Below are positions 51,089-60,378 of a stretch of 64,000 nucleotides of DNA, piece by piece (position 1 is the first letter of the stretch; every line of letters starts with the position of its first letter). The notes beneath the pieces were generated by a model. That model saw nothing but the letters and a program-made list of their open reading frames with translations, did not search any database and was not told where the DNA came from. The position numbers and the translations under genes are program-made. This DNA is from Symbiodinium microadriaticum (taxonomy: Eukaryota; Sar; Dinophyceae; Suessiales; Symbiodiniaceae): contig LSRX01000356.1 in the NCBI GenBank assembly GCA_001939145.1, positions 246,412 through 310,411 on the forward strand, given 5' to 3'.

Positions 51089-51199
51089 GTGATTGGCGTT
51101 GGCTAGGGGGTAGTAGCCCTAAGCCGTGCGTCTTGCACCCTAAACCCTAAGCCGCTACTTGCAACAAGTGCCCTGCTTCCGGCATGATCTGCTGCTGAG

Positions 51200-51259
51200 C
51201 TCGAAGCCTTTGAACCCACCGAAGCATCCGCTCTAGGAAATCAGCACCAGAAAGACTGA
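51200..51259 (+). CDS. candidate exon LEAFEPTEASALGNQHQK
   Basis: After tgctgctgag, 19 codons to TGA. MITE C10 begins at the next base. Confidence 0.45.
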   Translation, partial: LEAFEPTEASALGNQHQKD

Positions 51260-51336
51260 TGGGTAGTTCGCTAATCAGGGTCCCCTTCTAAATCCCCAAT
51301 ATAGTCCGGCACCCTTATCAAAAGGACCCCAACCTT
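51260..51336. repeat. family C element, copy 10 (right end lost)
   Basis: GGGTAGTTCGCTAATCAGGG and the core TAGTCCGGCACCCTTATCAA. Confidence 0.75.
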
Positions 51337-51633
51337 AATGAAGCCCCCAAGCTAAACCCTCGGCCGTTTAGAAAAAGTCCTGAAACCCTCTAAAACTCCG
51401 GAACCCTCAGAATAATCTGAAACCCCCCAAGAGGGGTTTAGGGTTTAAAGTTTGGGGTGTAGGGGGTATATCCCCCGAGCCCCTGAAGTCCCCAAACACC
51501 CTCAAGCCCTAAGCCCTTCACAGCGGAAGCCTCGCGGCCCCAAACTCTGCACGACCCCTAGGCCGCAGCAGAAAGGCTAGAAGAGACCCTCCATTGCGAT
51601 TTAGGGTTTAGGGTTTCGGGGTTTTCTTTTTAG

Positions 51634-51786
51634 ATGAACAATTCGGGGCATCATCGTTTGGATTCTGCCATCATGTAGCGCATGGTCCATCGTTATTCTA
51701 ACAGCCCCACCTACCACCCACGAAAGCCTCGTAGAACCTTTCTGAAACCTCAAGAAACCCGCTGAAACAGAAACCAAAGTTGTCAA
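51634..51786. other. open frames on both strands, unresolved
   Basis: Minus: TTLVSVSAGFLRFQKGST and VVGGAVRITMDHALHDGR. Plus, after tctttttag: MNNSGHHRLDSAIM-TAG-RMVHRYSNSPTYHPRK. Either could be an exon. Confidence 0.35.
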
Positions 51787-51869
51787 CCCCTGAGCCTTCC
51801 ACTCTTTGCCCTAAATGGGTTTAGGGTTTAGGGTTTAGGCCCTAAGCCCCACACCCTAAACGCGGTCAG

Positions 51870-51962
51870 CCTATGCCACTGAAGCAACCTCCACAGGTGC
51901 TCGGGGGGTATGTGGAGCAACTCGTGGCATCCTGGAAAGCTGGGCAGCCCAGGGAAATCCAT
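51870..51962 (+). CDS. candidate exon, 31 codons
   Basis: PMPLKQPPQVLGGYVEQL and VASWKAGQPREIH lie between acgcggtcag and CAT|GTAGGG. Phase 0/0. Open beyond, too. A proline-rich start is followed by a helix. Confidence 0.65.
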
Positions 51963-52123
51963 GTAGGGGGTTGGGGTCGTCTGCACATTCGGAAATTGTA
52001 TAATAGACAACATACAACATTATTTGTGGGGGGTATGTGGGTATATTCGTATATTTATAGTCTTGCAGTATAATGTACCTCAAGACCCTCCCCTATATTC
52101 TGACTTGGAGCTCTCCTCCACAG

Positions 52124-52181
52124 CTCGCAGCACAAGTTTATAGAGCATTTAGCCCCAAAGACAATTCTCTCGTGGGCTTTG
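52124..52181 (+). CDS. candidate exon LAAQVYRAFSPKDNSLVG
   Basis: 58 nt between tcctccacag and TTTG|GTAGAA (phase 0 to 1). Good acceptor. Confidence 0.65.
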
Positions 52182-52262
52182 GTAGAAAAATCTGAGCCCT
52201 GAAGCCTCAACATCATAAGCCCTAGGCCCTAGTACTTCAACCCTTATAGATAGTGATTTGAG

Positions 52263-52314
52263 CCTCGGATATATGGGTCATGGAGAGTAGATCCGCAACT
52301 CTGCGCGACAAGCG
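52263..52314 (+). CDS. candidate exon PRIYGSWRVDPQLCATS
   Basis: 52 nt, acceptor gtgatttgag, donor AGCG|GTAGTT (phase 0 to 1). Confidence 0.5.
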
Positions 52315-52407
52315 GTAGTTTGTAGTGGCTTGCCCTACGTACCCAATAGTATATACTTTGACCCAAAATACCAATATTAGGGACAACTGTAGGGCCAAAG
52401 TATATAC

Positions 52408-52462
52408 TACTGTTGATGATATACATCCTGCATTACCCTAAGGATTTATGTCATCAACCGTG
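52408..52462. repeat. family A solo fragment (arms only)
   Basis: TACTGTTGATGATATACATC joins AGGATTTATGTCATCAACCG. The core is deleted. A neighbouring ACTTTGACCC/GGCCAAAGT hairpin lies at 52352-52400. Confidence 0.75.
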
Positions 52463-52604
52463 TTTGGGTACGTAGGCTCTTAGGGTTGCATCTTGGGCTT
52501 CAGGCCCTCAACTTGAATCCGGATGATCTTCTGTTAGTAGCCACGTAACCCTAACGTCCAAAGCCCCGGACCCCGAAGCCCCACAGATCCTTGTAGATCC
52601 TTAC

Positions 52605-52830
52605 ATATACATAAACAAAAAATAAGTAAATACATAAATAAATAATGAATGAATGAAAGAATGAATGAATGAGAAATATGTATATATAAATATAAATATA
52701 AATATAAATATAAATACAAATATAAATATAAATATAAATATAAATATAAATATAAATATAAATATACATAGATAAATATATATATATATATATATAATAT
52801 ACATATATATATATATATATATATAGATCT

Positions 52831-52861
<31 letters not shown>

Positions 52862-52870
52862 GCTCTCCTT
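52605..52870. repeat. compound microsatellite (AATG, ATATAA, TA, CT)
   Basis: Runs of AATGAATG, (ATATAA)n of about 70 bp, (TA)n and (CT)n in series. Poly-Tyr/Ile frames across it are shadows. Confidence 0.95.
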
Positions 52871-53133
52871 ATTTTTTTTGGTTTCCTTAGGGTACACGTT
52901 AACTTTTTCAAGGGGTCCTGAGTGCTATGATGAAGTAGAGGGGCCCTCAACCCCAAACCCAAACCCTCAACCCTGAGCCCCTCGTAAACCCTAAACCGCA
53001 CACCCCGTAAACCCTAAACCCTAAACCCCGTTAAGGGTACTTTAAGGCTTCCTTGAAGGGTACTTTCAGTGTTTAGGGTTTAGGGTTTAGGGTTCCTTTG
53101 ACAGGAACCCTCACAAAACCTTCTTGGTGCCTT

Positions 53134-53283
53134 GAGGCTGACAAGGAAGTGAAGGAGACGCGTCTTCTTTGGAGGACCCGAAGAGCTTAGCATCTTCAGG
53201 TTTGTGAAGTGGGCGGAGGCTGCTAGAAGGGTGTTAAACGGGTTCGTTCAAAGGGGGTTGTAGAGGAGGATGTCGCGAATTCC
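53134..53283 (+). CDS. paralogous exon copy with VVEEDVANS; two in-frame TAG
   Basis: Upstream in frame: EADKEVKETRLLWRTRRA-TAG, HLQVCEVGGGC-TAG, then KGVKRVRSKGVVEEDVANS. The last block is silently diverged from 47176-47202. The exon probably starts after ggaggctgctag (53213) and the helical EADKEVKE part is a separate exon. Confidence 0.55.
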
Positions 53284-53732
53284 CCTAAACCCGAAACCCG
53301 AAACCTGAAACCCTAAATCCCAAACCCCAAGCCCTAAAGCCCAAACCCTAAGGGTTCTCAAAAGTGTTCGGGTTAAAGCACAGGGGTCTTCACAATTCGA
53401 GGGCCTACTTGGGGTTTATAGGGCCCTCTACGGGTTGTACAGGGGGTCCCCCCCAAAAAAAAGAGGCTGCCTTGACTTGACAGGGCAACAGCCGTGAGGC
53501 AAGCTAGGTCTTTGGGTCGATGGGGCTTGAGGTTTTCAGGGGTTTGGGGATTTGGGGTTTTAGGGTCTAATTCAATTAATTACAACTAGCCCTAAACCCT
53601 AAACCTAACCTTAAACCTTAAAAAAAGTACATATTTTTTCCAGGGGCTTGCTGAAGAGCCTAGACTCGAGCTTAGAATCGTTCCGGGGTTTGGGGGTTTG
53701 AGGGTGTAGCTCGGAGGCTTTATCGGGTTTAG

Positions 53733-53984
53733 GTGTTCGGCTTCACGCTCAGACTCATTCTGCTCCGCCGATCCCTGCAAAGGGTAACTGACCCGACCTC
53801 CCGGGCCGAAAGACTTTGTAAAGCTTGTGAAGCCGGGTTTTTGCCGTGGACGAGTCACGGTTTCAGGGGGGTTATTTTCGCTGCCCTCTACCTGTTTCGC
53901 AAGGAGGTCTACAACCCTGAGCGACTAGACTGTCGGGGTGTGTTTGTGTGTAACTTGCCGACCGGTGACTGCGCTGAACCCTGA
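53733..53984 (+). CDS. 83-codon open frame
   Basis: TLRLILLRRSLQRVTDPT, SRAERLCKACEAGFLPW, GVIFAALYLFRKEVYNPE, RLDCRGVFVCNLPTGDC to TGA. It has internal donors (AAAGG|GTAACT, GAG|GTCTAC). Cys spacing C..C...C..C is suggestive but not a recognised motif. A minus frame overlaps. Confidence 0.5.
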   Translation: MFGFTLRLILLRRSLQRVTDPTSRAERLCKACEAGFLPWTSHGFRGVIFAALYLFRKEVYNPERLDCRGVFVCNLPTGDCAEP

Positions 53985-54045
53985 GCCCGAAACCCCTAAT
54001 CCTAAAGCCATACACCACAAGCATGTCATCTGACATAGCTGCTTC

Positions 54046-54132
54046 ATGGCTTGGTGCTTATGCTTTATCCTACACACGCTCATCACCATGGACGACTTTC
54101 ATTTCAACTTCCAGTTCGCATGGAGGGCATGA
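54046..54132 (+). CDS. small ATG frame, 28 codons, hydrophobic start
   Basis: MAWCLCFILHTLITMDDF and HFNFQFAWRA-TGA. It resembles a signal peptide or one membrane span. Confidence 0.35.
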   Translation: MAWCLCFILHTLITMDDFHFNFQFAWRA

Positions 54133-54344
54133 CCCACAACCCTAACCCGAAAACTCTGAACCCTTAAACCCCCAAAGCAAAAGCCAAACCCCCCTAAACC
54201 CTTCACAATTGAACCCTAAGCCCTGAAAGCTCTACAGCACCCTTCAAGCAATCCTCTCCCGAACTAAACCCTAAACCCTAGACCTGAACCCTAAACCCTG
54301 ACTCTAAACCCTAAACCCTGAACCCCAAACCCTGACTGAAACAG

Positions 54345-54433
54345 AGCAGCACAGGAGACCTAGACCTGTAATGCTACCTCTCATCGACAGCATGGCCTGG
54401 CATCTTGATCCATTCCGCCAAAAGGAACCCTAA
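54345..54433 (+). CDS. candidate terminal exon
   Basis: After actgaaacag: QHRRPRPVMLPLIDSMAW and HLDPFRQKEP-TAA. No donor is needed if it is 3' terminal. Confidence 0.45.
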
Positions 54434-54912
54434 TCCTTCAACCCTGCTCAAGCCCATATGAGTAGTTCTCCATATTAGGGTTGTAGGTCCCCAATATGCT
54501 AGAAGGAAGCCCTAAACCCTAAACCCTATAAGGCGTACTTTACGGGGTTCGTTTTGGGTTCTCGAAGGCTTCGGGGTTTAGGGCTCACATAGAGCCTTTC
54601 GGTAGTATCCATTGTAGTTTCCCTCGTTGGTTAACTTGTGCTCACTTCAGAATCCTAGCCCTAATCCTAAAATAGCACCGGCTTACCAACAAGAGCTTTT
54701 TTCTGAGGCATAGGGAAACCCTAAACCCTAAACCCAAAACCCGATAGCCCAATCCGCAACGATTCGGTCACTTCCTCAGTTGGGTACTCGAGCCCTGCTC
54801 AGTCCGAAGCACCCTAAACCCCCGGCTTGCCGATGGAGCCTAGGAGTCTGCGTCAAAAAGGGGTTTAGGGTATGGGGTTTAGGGTCTAGTCCCCCAAAAA
54901 GCATGTTTTCAG

Positions 54913-54973
54913 GACAGATGGCATCAAAAAGGCGGCCGATGGTGGTGCCATCTCGTTTGCATCATGCTCTTAG
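54913..54973 (+). CDS. candidate exon TDGIKKAADGGAISFASC
   Basis: After catgttttcag, 19 codons to TAG, or ending GGTG|GTGCC. Confidence 0.5.
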
Positions 54974-55111
54974 CAGCTGAGTAGGTAGCCGTTTTAACCT
55001 TTTGGGGTGTAGATGATCCTAGCATAATTGAAAAGGTTGATTTTTTTTTGGGGGGGGGAGTAGGGTACTCAGCCTCTAAGCAAACACTCGCCGACTGTGC
55101 TTGCTTTACAG

Positions 55112-55169
55112 GTCTTATCGGGTCTGGGGTGTCAGTTCAGTGGCGGGCGTGTATTGCACTGCTACACAT
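55112..55169 (+). CDS. candidate exon
   Basis: GLIGSGVSVQWRACIALL lies between tgctttacag and CACAT|GTACAT. The frame runs on into a TACA microsatellite. Confidence 0.45.
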
Positions 55170-55194
55170 GTACATGACATTTCCTCATGTAAAT

Positions 55195-55410
55195 GTACAT
55201 GCACATGTGTGTATATATATGCACACATACATACGTACATACATACATACATACATACATACATACATACATACATACATAGATACATACATACATACAT
55301 ACATACATACATACATACAGCTATATAAATGTAACAAGAACCATACATATGTATATATATATATGTATAACTTGTGTACATATGTATATACATGTATACT
55401 GAATACGTGC
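55195..55410. repeat. (TACA)n microsatellite
   Basis: About 28 TACA units with flanking TATA/TGTA variants. The His-Thr-Tyr-Ile frames are shadows. Confidence 0.95.
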
Positions 55411-55420
55411 ATATGCATTT

Positions 55421-55640
55421 GTGCACACAGGTGTTGCCATAATTCTACAACTGCTCTTGTTGCTGGTGTATTTTGTTGCAGGGGTGTCTTGTGCTGGTGG
55501 TGGTGATTGTCATTGGGGTGTTTGGCGTCGTCGTCACAGTCGCATCGCAGTAGCCTTCTGCTTTGCTTCGGCGTGGAGCTTTTGGCTGTCTCGCGCTTGG
55601 CCCCGGCGTTGCTGCTGACTGCGATTTAACCCTCAAGCAT
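55421..55640. other. open frames on both strands, unresolved
   Basis: Plus: LLLLVYFVAGVSCAGGG (signal-like) or CLVLVVVIVIGVFGVVV (membrane-like) after ttgttgcag. Minus: QQQRRGQARDSQKLHAEA (helical). The helical minus reading is as good as either plus reading. Confidence 0.35.
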
Positions 55641-55987
55641 CAGATGCAGCGCTTAGGGCTTGTCAGGACCCCTACGTAGATGATTAAGAGAAGCTCTTGG
55701 CATACTCGTAGAACACTTCCTTTACATTCATGTTGCGATTATTGAAGCTCCTACAGGTGCCAGGGTGTCTAGAGTAAGACATACTCAACACAAGATACAC
55801 ATGCAGTACTTTTAGCTAAGCTTTCGTTTCGGGTTTAGGGCTTAGGATTCATTTGTTAGGGCAAGTGCCCCGGACGCCATGCCTTTCGCTACGTACAAGC
55901 GTGTGAACGGCACTGCCCCCTGGCCCAGACTAGGAGCTACTGCCGCTTTACGGGGTGTGATTTTGGGGTTTAGGGTTTGGGGCTCAG

Positions 55988-56052
55988 GCGGTGTGGACGA
56001 GGGAACTCCGATAAAGGCGTCCTTTGAAGTGGTTTCTGAGTGGTTTCTGATA
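55988..56052 (+). CDS. candidate exon
   Basis: GVDEGTPIKASFEVVSEW and FLI lie between ggggctcag and ATA|GTGAAG. An ATG frame upstream (55879, MPFATYKRVNGTAPWP) may be an earlier exon. Confidence 0.55.
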
Positions 56053-56108
56053 GTGAAGGACCTGTTGCTAAACCCTAAACCCTAAACCCTATACCCTAAA
56101 CCGTGTAG

Positions 56109-56187
56109 GCTAGCGACGTCGTTTCGAGGGAACTTCCCGTAGTTCTGGCACTGCCCAGAAGCGACCCTCTAAAAGAAGGACTCCGAT
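56109..56187 (+). CDS. candidate exon
   Basis: After accgtgtag: ASDVVSRELPVVLALPRS and DPLKEGLR, ending CGAT|GTTTTAGGG. 79 nt, phase 0 to 1. The intron starts in a telomere-like unit. Confidence 0.65.
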
Positions 56188-56267
56188 GTTTTAGGGTCTA
56201 GGGTTTAGTAGGGGTTTAGGGTTTAAGATTTAGGGGTTTAGAGTTTAGGGTTTAGGGTAATATCCAG

Positions 56268-56309
56268 AATTTGAATGAATTCAGGAACCTTTCGTCAGAA
56301 AACCCTCTC
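56268..56309 (+). CDS. candidate exon NLNEFRNLSSENPL
   Basis: 42 nt (phase 0/0) between aatatccag and a consensus donor CTC|GTAAGC. Confidence 0.65.
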
Positions 56310-56417
56310 GTAAGCTCAACCAGAACTCAAAGAGAAGCTTCACAAAGCTATAGTAACCTGAAGCCCGAAACCCTAAACTTCTGAAGAGCCCCACCGGAGC
56401 AATGACCACCGTTGCAG

Positions 56418-56450
56418 CTATTTGGTGGGGAAGTCTTTGACCTCGTCTCT
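56418..56450 (+). CDS. candidate exon LFGGEVFDLVS
   Basis: 33 nt (phase 0/0) between accgttgcag and TCT|GTTTGT. Confidence 0.5.
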
Positions 56451-56682
56451 GTTTGTACCAAACCCTAAATCCTACACCCTAAACCCTAAACCCTAGACTC
56501 CTAAACCCTCAACCCAATGGGTGTGAGGTTCAGGGCTTTAGGGTTTTTGTTGATTTAGGAATTTAGGCCTAGGGTTCAGGACCCTACGCCCTAAACTTTC
56601 AAGGCCGAAATCAACAACCCCTAAAACCGTAAAGGGGCTACTTAGAAACAACTCTTAATCTTTGGTTACTCTAATCCCGCAG

Positions 56683-56739
56683 AAACGCCTTAAAACAAGT
56701 TTGCAAGGGACCCAAGTTCAGTCTAGAAACTCGGAGAAA
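56683..56739 (+). CDS. candidate exon KRLKTSLQGTQVQSRNSE
   Basis: 57 nt (phase 0/0) between aatcccgcag and AAA|GTAAAC. Both splice sites are good. Confidence 0.65.
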
Positions 56740-57037
56740 GTAAACAAACATGGGAGCCTGTGCACATGTGCCCATGCCAGAAGTTCGGGCCCCACCACTA
56801 AACCCCAAAACCCTAAACCCCGAAGCCTTAAATCTAGGGATTTAAGGGTTTAGGGTCTAGGGTTGAGGGTTTCGGCCCCTAAACCTCAAACCCGACAGCC
56901 CTCAACCTAAAGCTCTTCTGAAACCGCAGCGGCCACGGCGAGGTAGGCTTGATCCAACTGGACGATGGCCGCTCAAACGCCTTTGGCCATCAGATGCTTC
57001 CTGTCAGGATTTAGTATTAAACCTCAACATACATCAT

Positions 57038-57092
57038 TTGCCGTCGTCGTCGTCGTCGTGGTGGTGGTGGTAGTAGTAGAAGTAGAAGTAGC
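57038..57092. repeat. (GTC)n(GTG)n(TAG)n trinucleotide run
   Basis: Gives poly-Val in one frame. Confidence 0.85.
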
Positions 57093-57273
57093 AGCCTTTC
57101 GGGTTCCTTACTATAGTTCTATACAGTTCCATGACAGTGTAAGCTTGTATATATTCCCCTAAACCCTAAACCCTTCCTCAACGGCTGCTGCAGACTTTTC
57201 GGTCCCTCCTCGACGCTTAAAACCCCCACGGCTTAGGGTATAGGGCTTAGCTTTTAGCTAGCAATTTAAACAG

Positions 57274-57304
57274 CTGGGCATGCAGGACTTGCGTCTTCAG
57301 TCTG
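57274..57304 (+). CDS. candidate micro-exon LGMQDLRLQS
   Basis: 31 nt between atttaaacag and TCTG|GTGGAA. Confidence 0.5.
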
Positions 57305-57317
57305 GTGGAAGCCCTGT

Positions 57318-57412
57318 AATATAGAGGCCAATGCTATTCCTTGAGGCTCCTTATTACAAAATTTACTATAAAGGAGCCCAAAACCCTATTCTAATTATCA
57401 AGACCCCTGCAG
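57318..57412. repeat. family E element, copy 3
   Basis: ATATAGAGGCCAATGCTATT at left, CTAATTATCAAGACCCCTGC at right. AAGGAGCCCAAAACCCTATT is shared with 61965. Confidence 0.65.
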
Positions 57413-57778
57413 TATCTCTCGACCCGAATCTTCCAAAGGCACAAATCCCTGGTCCCCAAACCCTTAGCCCTTTCCGGCTCTGTCCTCTCAACATGACCAA
57501 CAATCTTTAGATGGTAGGTCTGTGGGGGCTCAACAACCTTCCCAACTATGAGTCCTTAGTGCCTTGGGATTACAGAACCTTATAGAAACCCGCACAGAAC
57601 CCTGCAAACAGGAAACCCGAAACCAAAAAAACCTAAACGAGCCCAAGCCTTACATAAGCTTTAGCAAAACGCCTCAACGACCCCTCAAACCTTATTTGTC
57701 CCTAGAGAAACACCAAAAAAAACAGATTCAGCCCTGAGAATCTAGAGAACCTTCGGATAAGATACTCTAAACCCTAAG

Positions 57779-57839
57779 CTGCGGAGGCTGCACGAGGCAT
57801 ACGAGTGCCTCCTGGAAGCTGAAAAGGACTTAGATTCCG
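57779..57839 (+). CDS. candidate coiled-coil exon
   Basis: After aaccctaag: LRRLHEAYECLLEAEKDL plus DS, ending TCCG|GTTTAGG. A clear L..L..A..CLL..E heptad helix. Acceptor and donor both lie in telomere-like repeats. Confidence 0.7.
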
Positions 57840-57972
57840 GTTTAGGGGCTTGGGTTTTAGGGTTTAAGGGTTTGGGGTTTAGGGTTTAGGGTTTTTTTGT
57901 TTAAATAGGGCTGGAGTTTGGGGTTTAGGGATTTAGGAGGTTACGAGGTTACTGAAGCTTCGAGGGACTTAG

Positions 57973-58065
57973 GTAGCCAATGGGAGAACTTTCAACTTTT
58001 TGACATCGAATTCAAAAAGTTTGATGTTTTATTGGGCCCGGCTATTGAAGATGACAAGGACAGGC
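57973..58065. repeat. family G repeat, copy 2
   Basis: See 46052. An inner CAACTTTTTGACATCG / CAAAAAGTTTGATG hairpin is present. Confidence 0.6.
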
Positions 58066-58257
58066 ATTCCCCGTGAGGTTTGGGTTTAGGGGTGCTTTTA
58101 GGCACAGTTTGGTGTTGGGGTTTCGGTTAGGGTTTTGGAGTTTTAGGCTTTGCGGTGTTTGGTTTTCGGGTTTGGAGCTTTGGGGTAGTTTCTGGCTCAG
58201 TCCAGAAACCCTGAACTTACCATACAGTACTGTGGGCCATCGTCTGTACTAGATTAC

Positions 58258-58507
58258 TAGGTTACCAGATACTACTACCACCACTGCCATTACCCCACTA
58301 CCATTTCCACTATCACTACCATTACCACTACCACTGCCACTGCCACTACCATTAACCACTACTACTACAACTATACTACGACTACTAGTACTAGTACTAC
58401 GACGACGACGACTACTACTCCTACTACGACGACTCCTCCTACTGCTACTGCTACTGCTACTGCTACTCCTACTGCTACTCCTACTGCTGCCGCTGCTGCT
58501 GCTGCCA
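58258..58507. repeat. trinucleotide block (CCA, CTA, CGA, CTG)
   Basis: ACC/ACT/ACG/GCT units. One + frame (Thr/Ala-rich) stays open from 58258 to TAG 58699 and leads into LLSKQDLLECAGALVLVG, so a repeat-encoded exon is possible. Confidence 0.8.
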
Positions 58508-58894
58508 TCAGCACAAGTGCAGCGTCCCTTTTGTCAAAGCAGGACCTTCTGGAGTGCGCTGGGGCGCTGGTTCTTGTCGGCAACAGCAAGGCGGGGGCAC
58601 TGAACATGTCCCTGATGATTTACACTTGTGTGAATGCCGGTCGCGATGGTTGGAATGATGGAGACCACTTGTATCGTCGTCCGCATCTTCATTATCATTA
58701 GTGTCATCATCATCACCATCGTCTTCTTCTTCATCATCGGCAGCATCATCATCTTCTTCGTCATCATCATCATCGTCTTTGTCACCAGCTGCTACACCAG
58801 TATTGCCAAGATGTGTGGCTCTCGATCTTGATCTTTGCTCTTTTTGCGCACACTTTGGAGCAATGGCCTGAACTTGGGTTGCGGTGACCAACAC
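58508..58894 (-). CDS. 128-codon open frame, acidic low-complexity
   Basis: It starts LVTATQVQAIAPKCAQKE, then RSRATHLGNTGVAAGDK, a ~35-residue D/E run (mixed GAT, GAC, GAA codons), then SGLHHSNHRDRHSHK. A GTAAAT donor follows HSHK. Acidic tracts of this type occur in chromatin and nuclear proteins, but no family is assigned. The + frame 58508-58701 competes. Confidence 0.45.
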   Translation of the reverse strand: MLVTATQVQAIAPKCAQKEQRSRSRATHLGNTGVAAGDKDDDDDDEEDDDAADDEEEDDGDDDDTNDNEDADDDTSGLHHSNHRDRHSHKCKSSGTCSVPPPCCCRQEPAPQRTPEGPALTKGTLHLC

Positions 58895-59043
58895 CTAACA
58901 GCTAAAACAGTGGTTGCTATAAGAATAGGTGTGGAGTAGGGTTACTCGAAGAATGTGAGTGTAGGCTTACTATAATTGTAACGGTACAAAAGACTGTAGA
59001 GTACTCTATGGAGCCCTTCAGGGTATGACGTTGTCATTTGGCC

Positions 59044-59142
59044 GTTAGGCCCACCGTGGCACTGACGCCACTAGCGGTCATGAAACAGGTTCATGCCAAC
59101 ATCAGCACAAAGGCTTCAGCGTCGTCCTCAACTAAACCCTAA
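59044..59142 (+). CDS. candidate terminal exon
   Basis: RPTVALTPLAVMKQVHAN and ISTKASASSSTKP-TAA, or ending CAG|GTTCAT. Confidence 0.5.
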   Translation, partial: VRPTVALTPLAVMKQVHANISTKASASSSTKP

Positions 59143-59339
59143 GCTTCGGTTCCGTGCCCAAGAGCAGGGACCAGGAACAGATCCCCTGGTAGGATGGGCA
59201 TGCATATTGGGTCAACGATTCTTCGGATGCCTAATTCACCAACACTAGTTTTCCGGGACTTCTGTTCGGAGTCGTGTAGGGTCCTCGGAATCGGTAGGAT
59301 CCAGAGCCCGCGACAAAGAGAACAAACCTGGCCTTCCAA
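59139..59339 (-). CDS. 66-codon open frame, strand uncertain
   Basis: GQVCSLCRGLWILPIPRT, LHDSEQKSRKTSVGELG, IRRIVDPICMPILPGDLF to TAG. The + frame 59194-59433 (GSTILRMPNSPTLVFRDF) covers the same DNA and is also plausible. Confidence 0.4.
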   Translation of the reverse strand: MEGQVCSLCRGLWILPIPRTLHDSEQKSRKTSVGELGIRRIVDPICMPILPGDLFLVPALGHGTEA

Positions 59340-59473
59340 CCTTCATACTCATGAACAGTCGGCTGTAGGCAATCCTAAACCCCTATATACTGCCCTAAAC
59401 CCTAGACCCAGAACCCTAAACCCAGAACCCTAAACCCTAAACCCTAAATACTGCATTACACCCAGAACCCGAC

Positions 59474-59890
59474 CGACTGAAACATCAGAACGAGGCGAAG
59501 CAGACGGGTTCTGTTCGGAAAACTGCAGGTTCAGGTGTTGGAGTATCTCTTTTGCGAGCTGATGAGCAGGAGCGTAGACCACATGCCTTCAAATTCGCAA
59601 AGCGGAACAGAAGGGCAGCACTATGAGAGACCCCATCAAAAATAGTTCGGATGACCCTCACCCCCAAACCAGCGACCCTCACCCCCGAACCAGCCCCGGC
59701 ACGCACCCTTCAAATTCCAAGAAACCATAAAAAAAGATGGATCCTTAAGAGAGAAGCAGGTGCTATCCAGTGGCTTCGACCTGCAGACGATGATGCAAGG
59801 CGCTCTTTTGACCATACTTCTCAAACTGTAAACCCGTCTTCTCCTAAGTGCTTTAATGTTGGTTTATGGTTTTCATGCGGCTGTACGTAA
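59474..59890 (+). pseudogene. coding-like frame with one TGA, 138 codons
   Basis: RLKHQNEAKQTGSVRKTA, GVSLLRADEQERRPHAFK, FAKRNRRAAL-TGA (59624), then in the same frame TLQIPRNHKKRWILKREA, GAIQWLRPADDDARRS and SPKCFNVGLWFSCGCT to TAA. Both halves are basic and protein-like. A sense TGA, a broken gene or two exons are all possible. Confidence 0.5.
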
Positions 59891-60378
59891 AGTTTCTATA
59901 CGAGTTTCTATCGGGCTATAGCTGTTAGGCTTGAGGCCACTTTAGTTTAGATCCCTATCATAACCCTTATTCGGTTAGCGGGCTTGTGTTATAATCAGTG
60001 GTCTACATAAGTCCTGTTCTTCTCCGGATCCCTGCAGGAGCTTTAGGCACTCTCGAAATTCACTCGGCGCCTTTTCTAGCTTGATCGTTAAAGGAGGCGT
60101 CGTGAGCACAAGATGCACTCTGAATTCAACACGCTTTCTTGTTGAATGACCCTATCGGAGTTCAACGCACAAAAAAGGGGTGCAGGGCCCTACTTTAGGC
60201 GTCATCTGGTCCCTCAGCTGATTCAGGTCACACAGGGTTCGAGTTCAAAAACTGACCGTTTTTGTGCGGGTTCGGGCGTCTTGGGAGGTGGGCTGGGCTG
60301 CTTGTAACTGGCCCTCTATAAGGGTCCAGGTGTTCATGTAGGATATATTGGCCCTAAAGTGGTGCCGATATAGGCACT
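59891..60378. other. heptamer-free stretch, no firm gene
   Basis: One + frame has no TAA or TAG over 59981-60338 but has two TGA (60146 and about 60224). No good splice sites are seen. A GGCACTTTGGGGCC hairpin lies at 60349-60390. Confidence 0.4.

Noticed and set aside
52534..53001. 155-codon Tyr/Ile-rich minus frame
   Set aside because: Covers (TA)n, (ATATAA)n and (CT)n repeats; composition is purely repeat-driven.
55048..55506. 152-codon frame with His-Thr-Tyr-Ile repeats
   Set aside because: Mostly TACA microsatellite; only the first ~45 codons could be exon and are listed separately.
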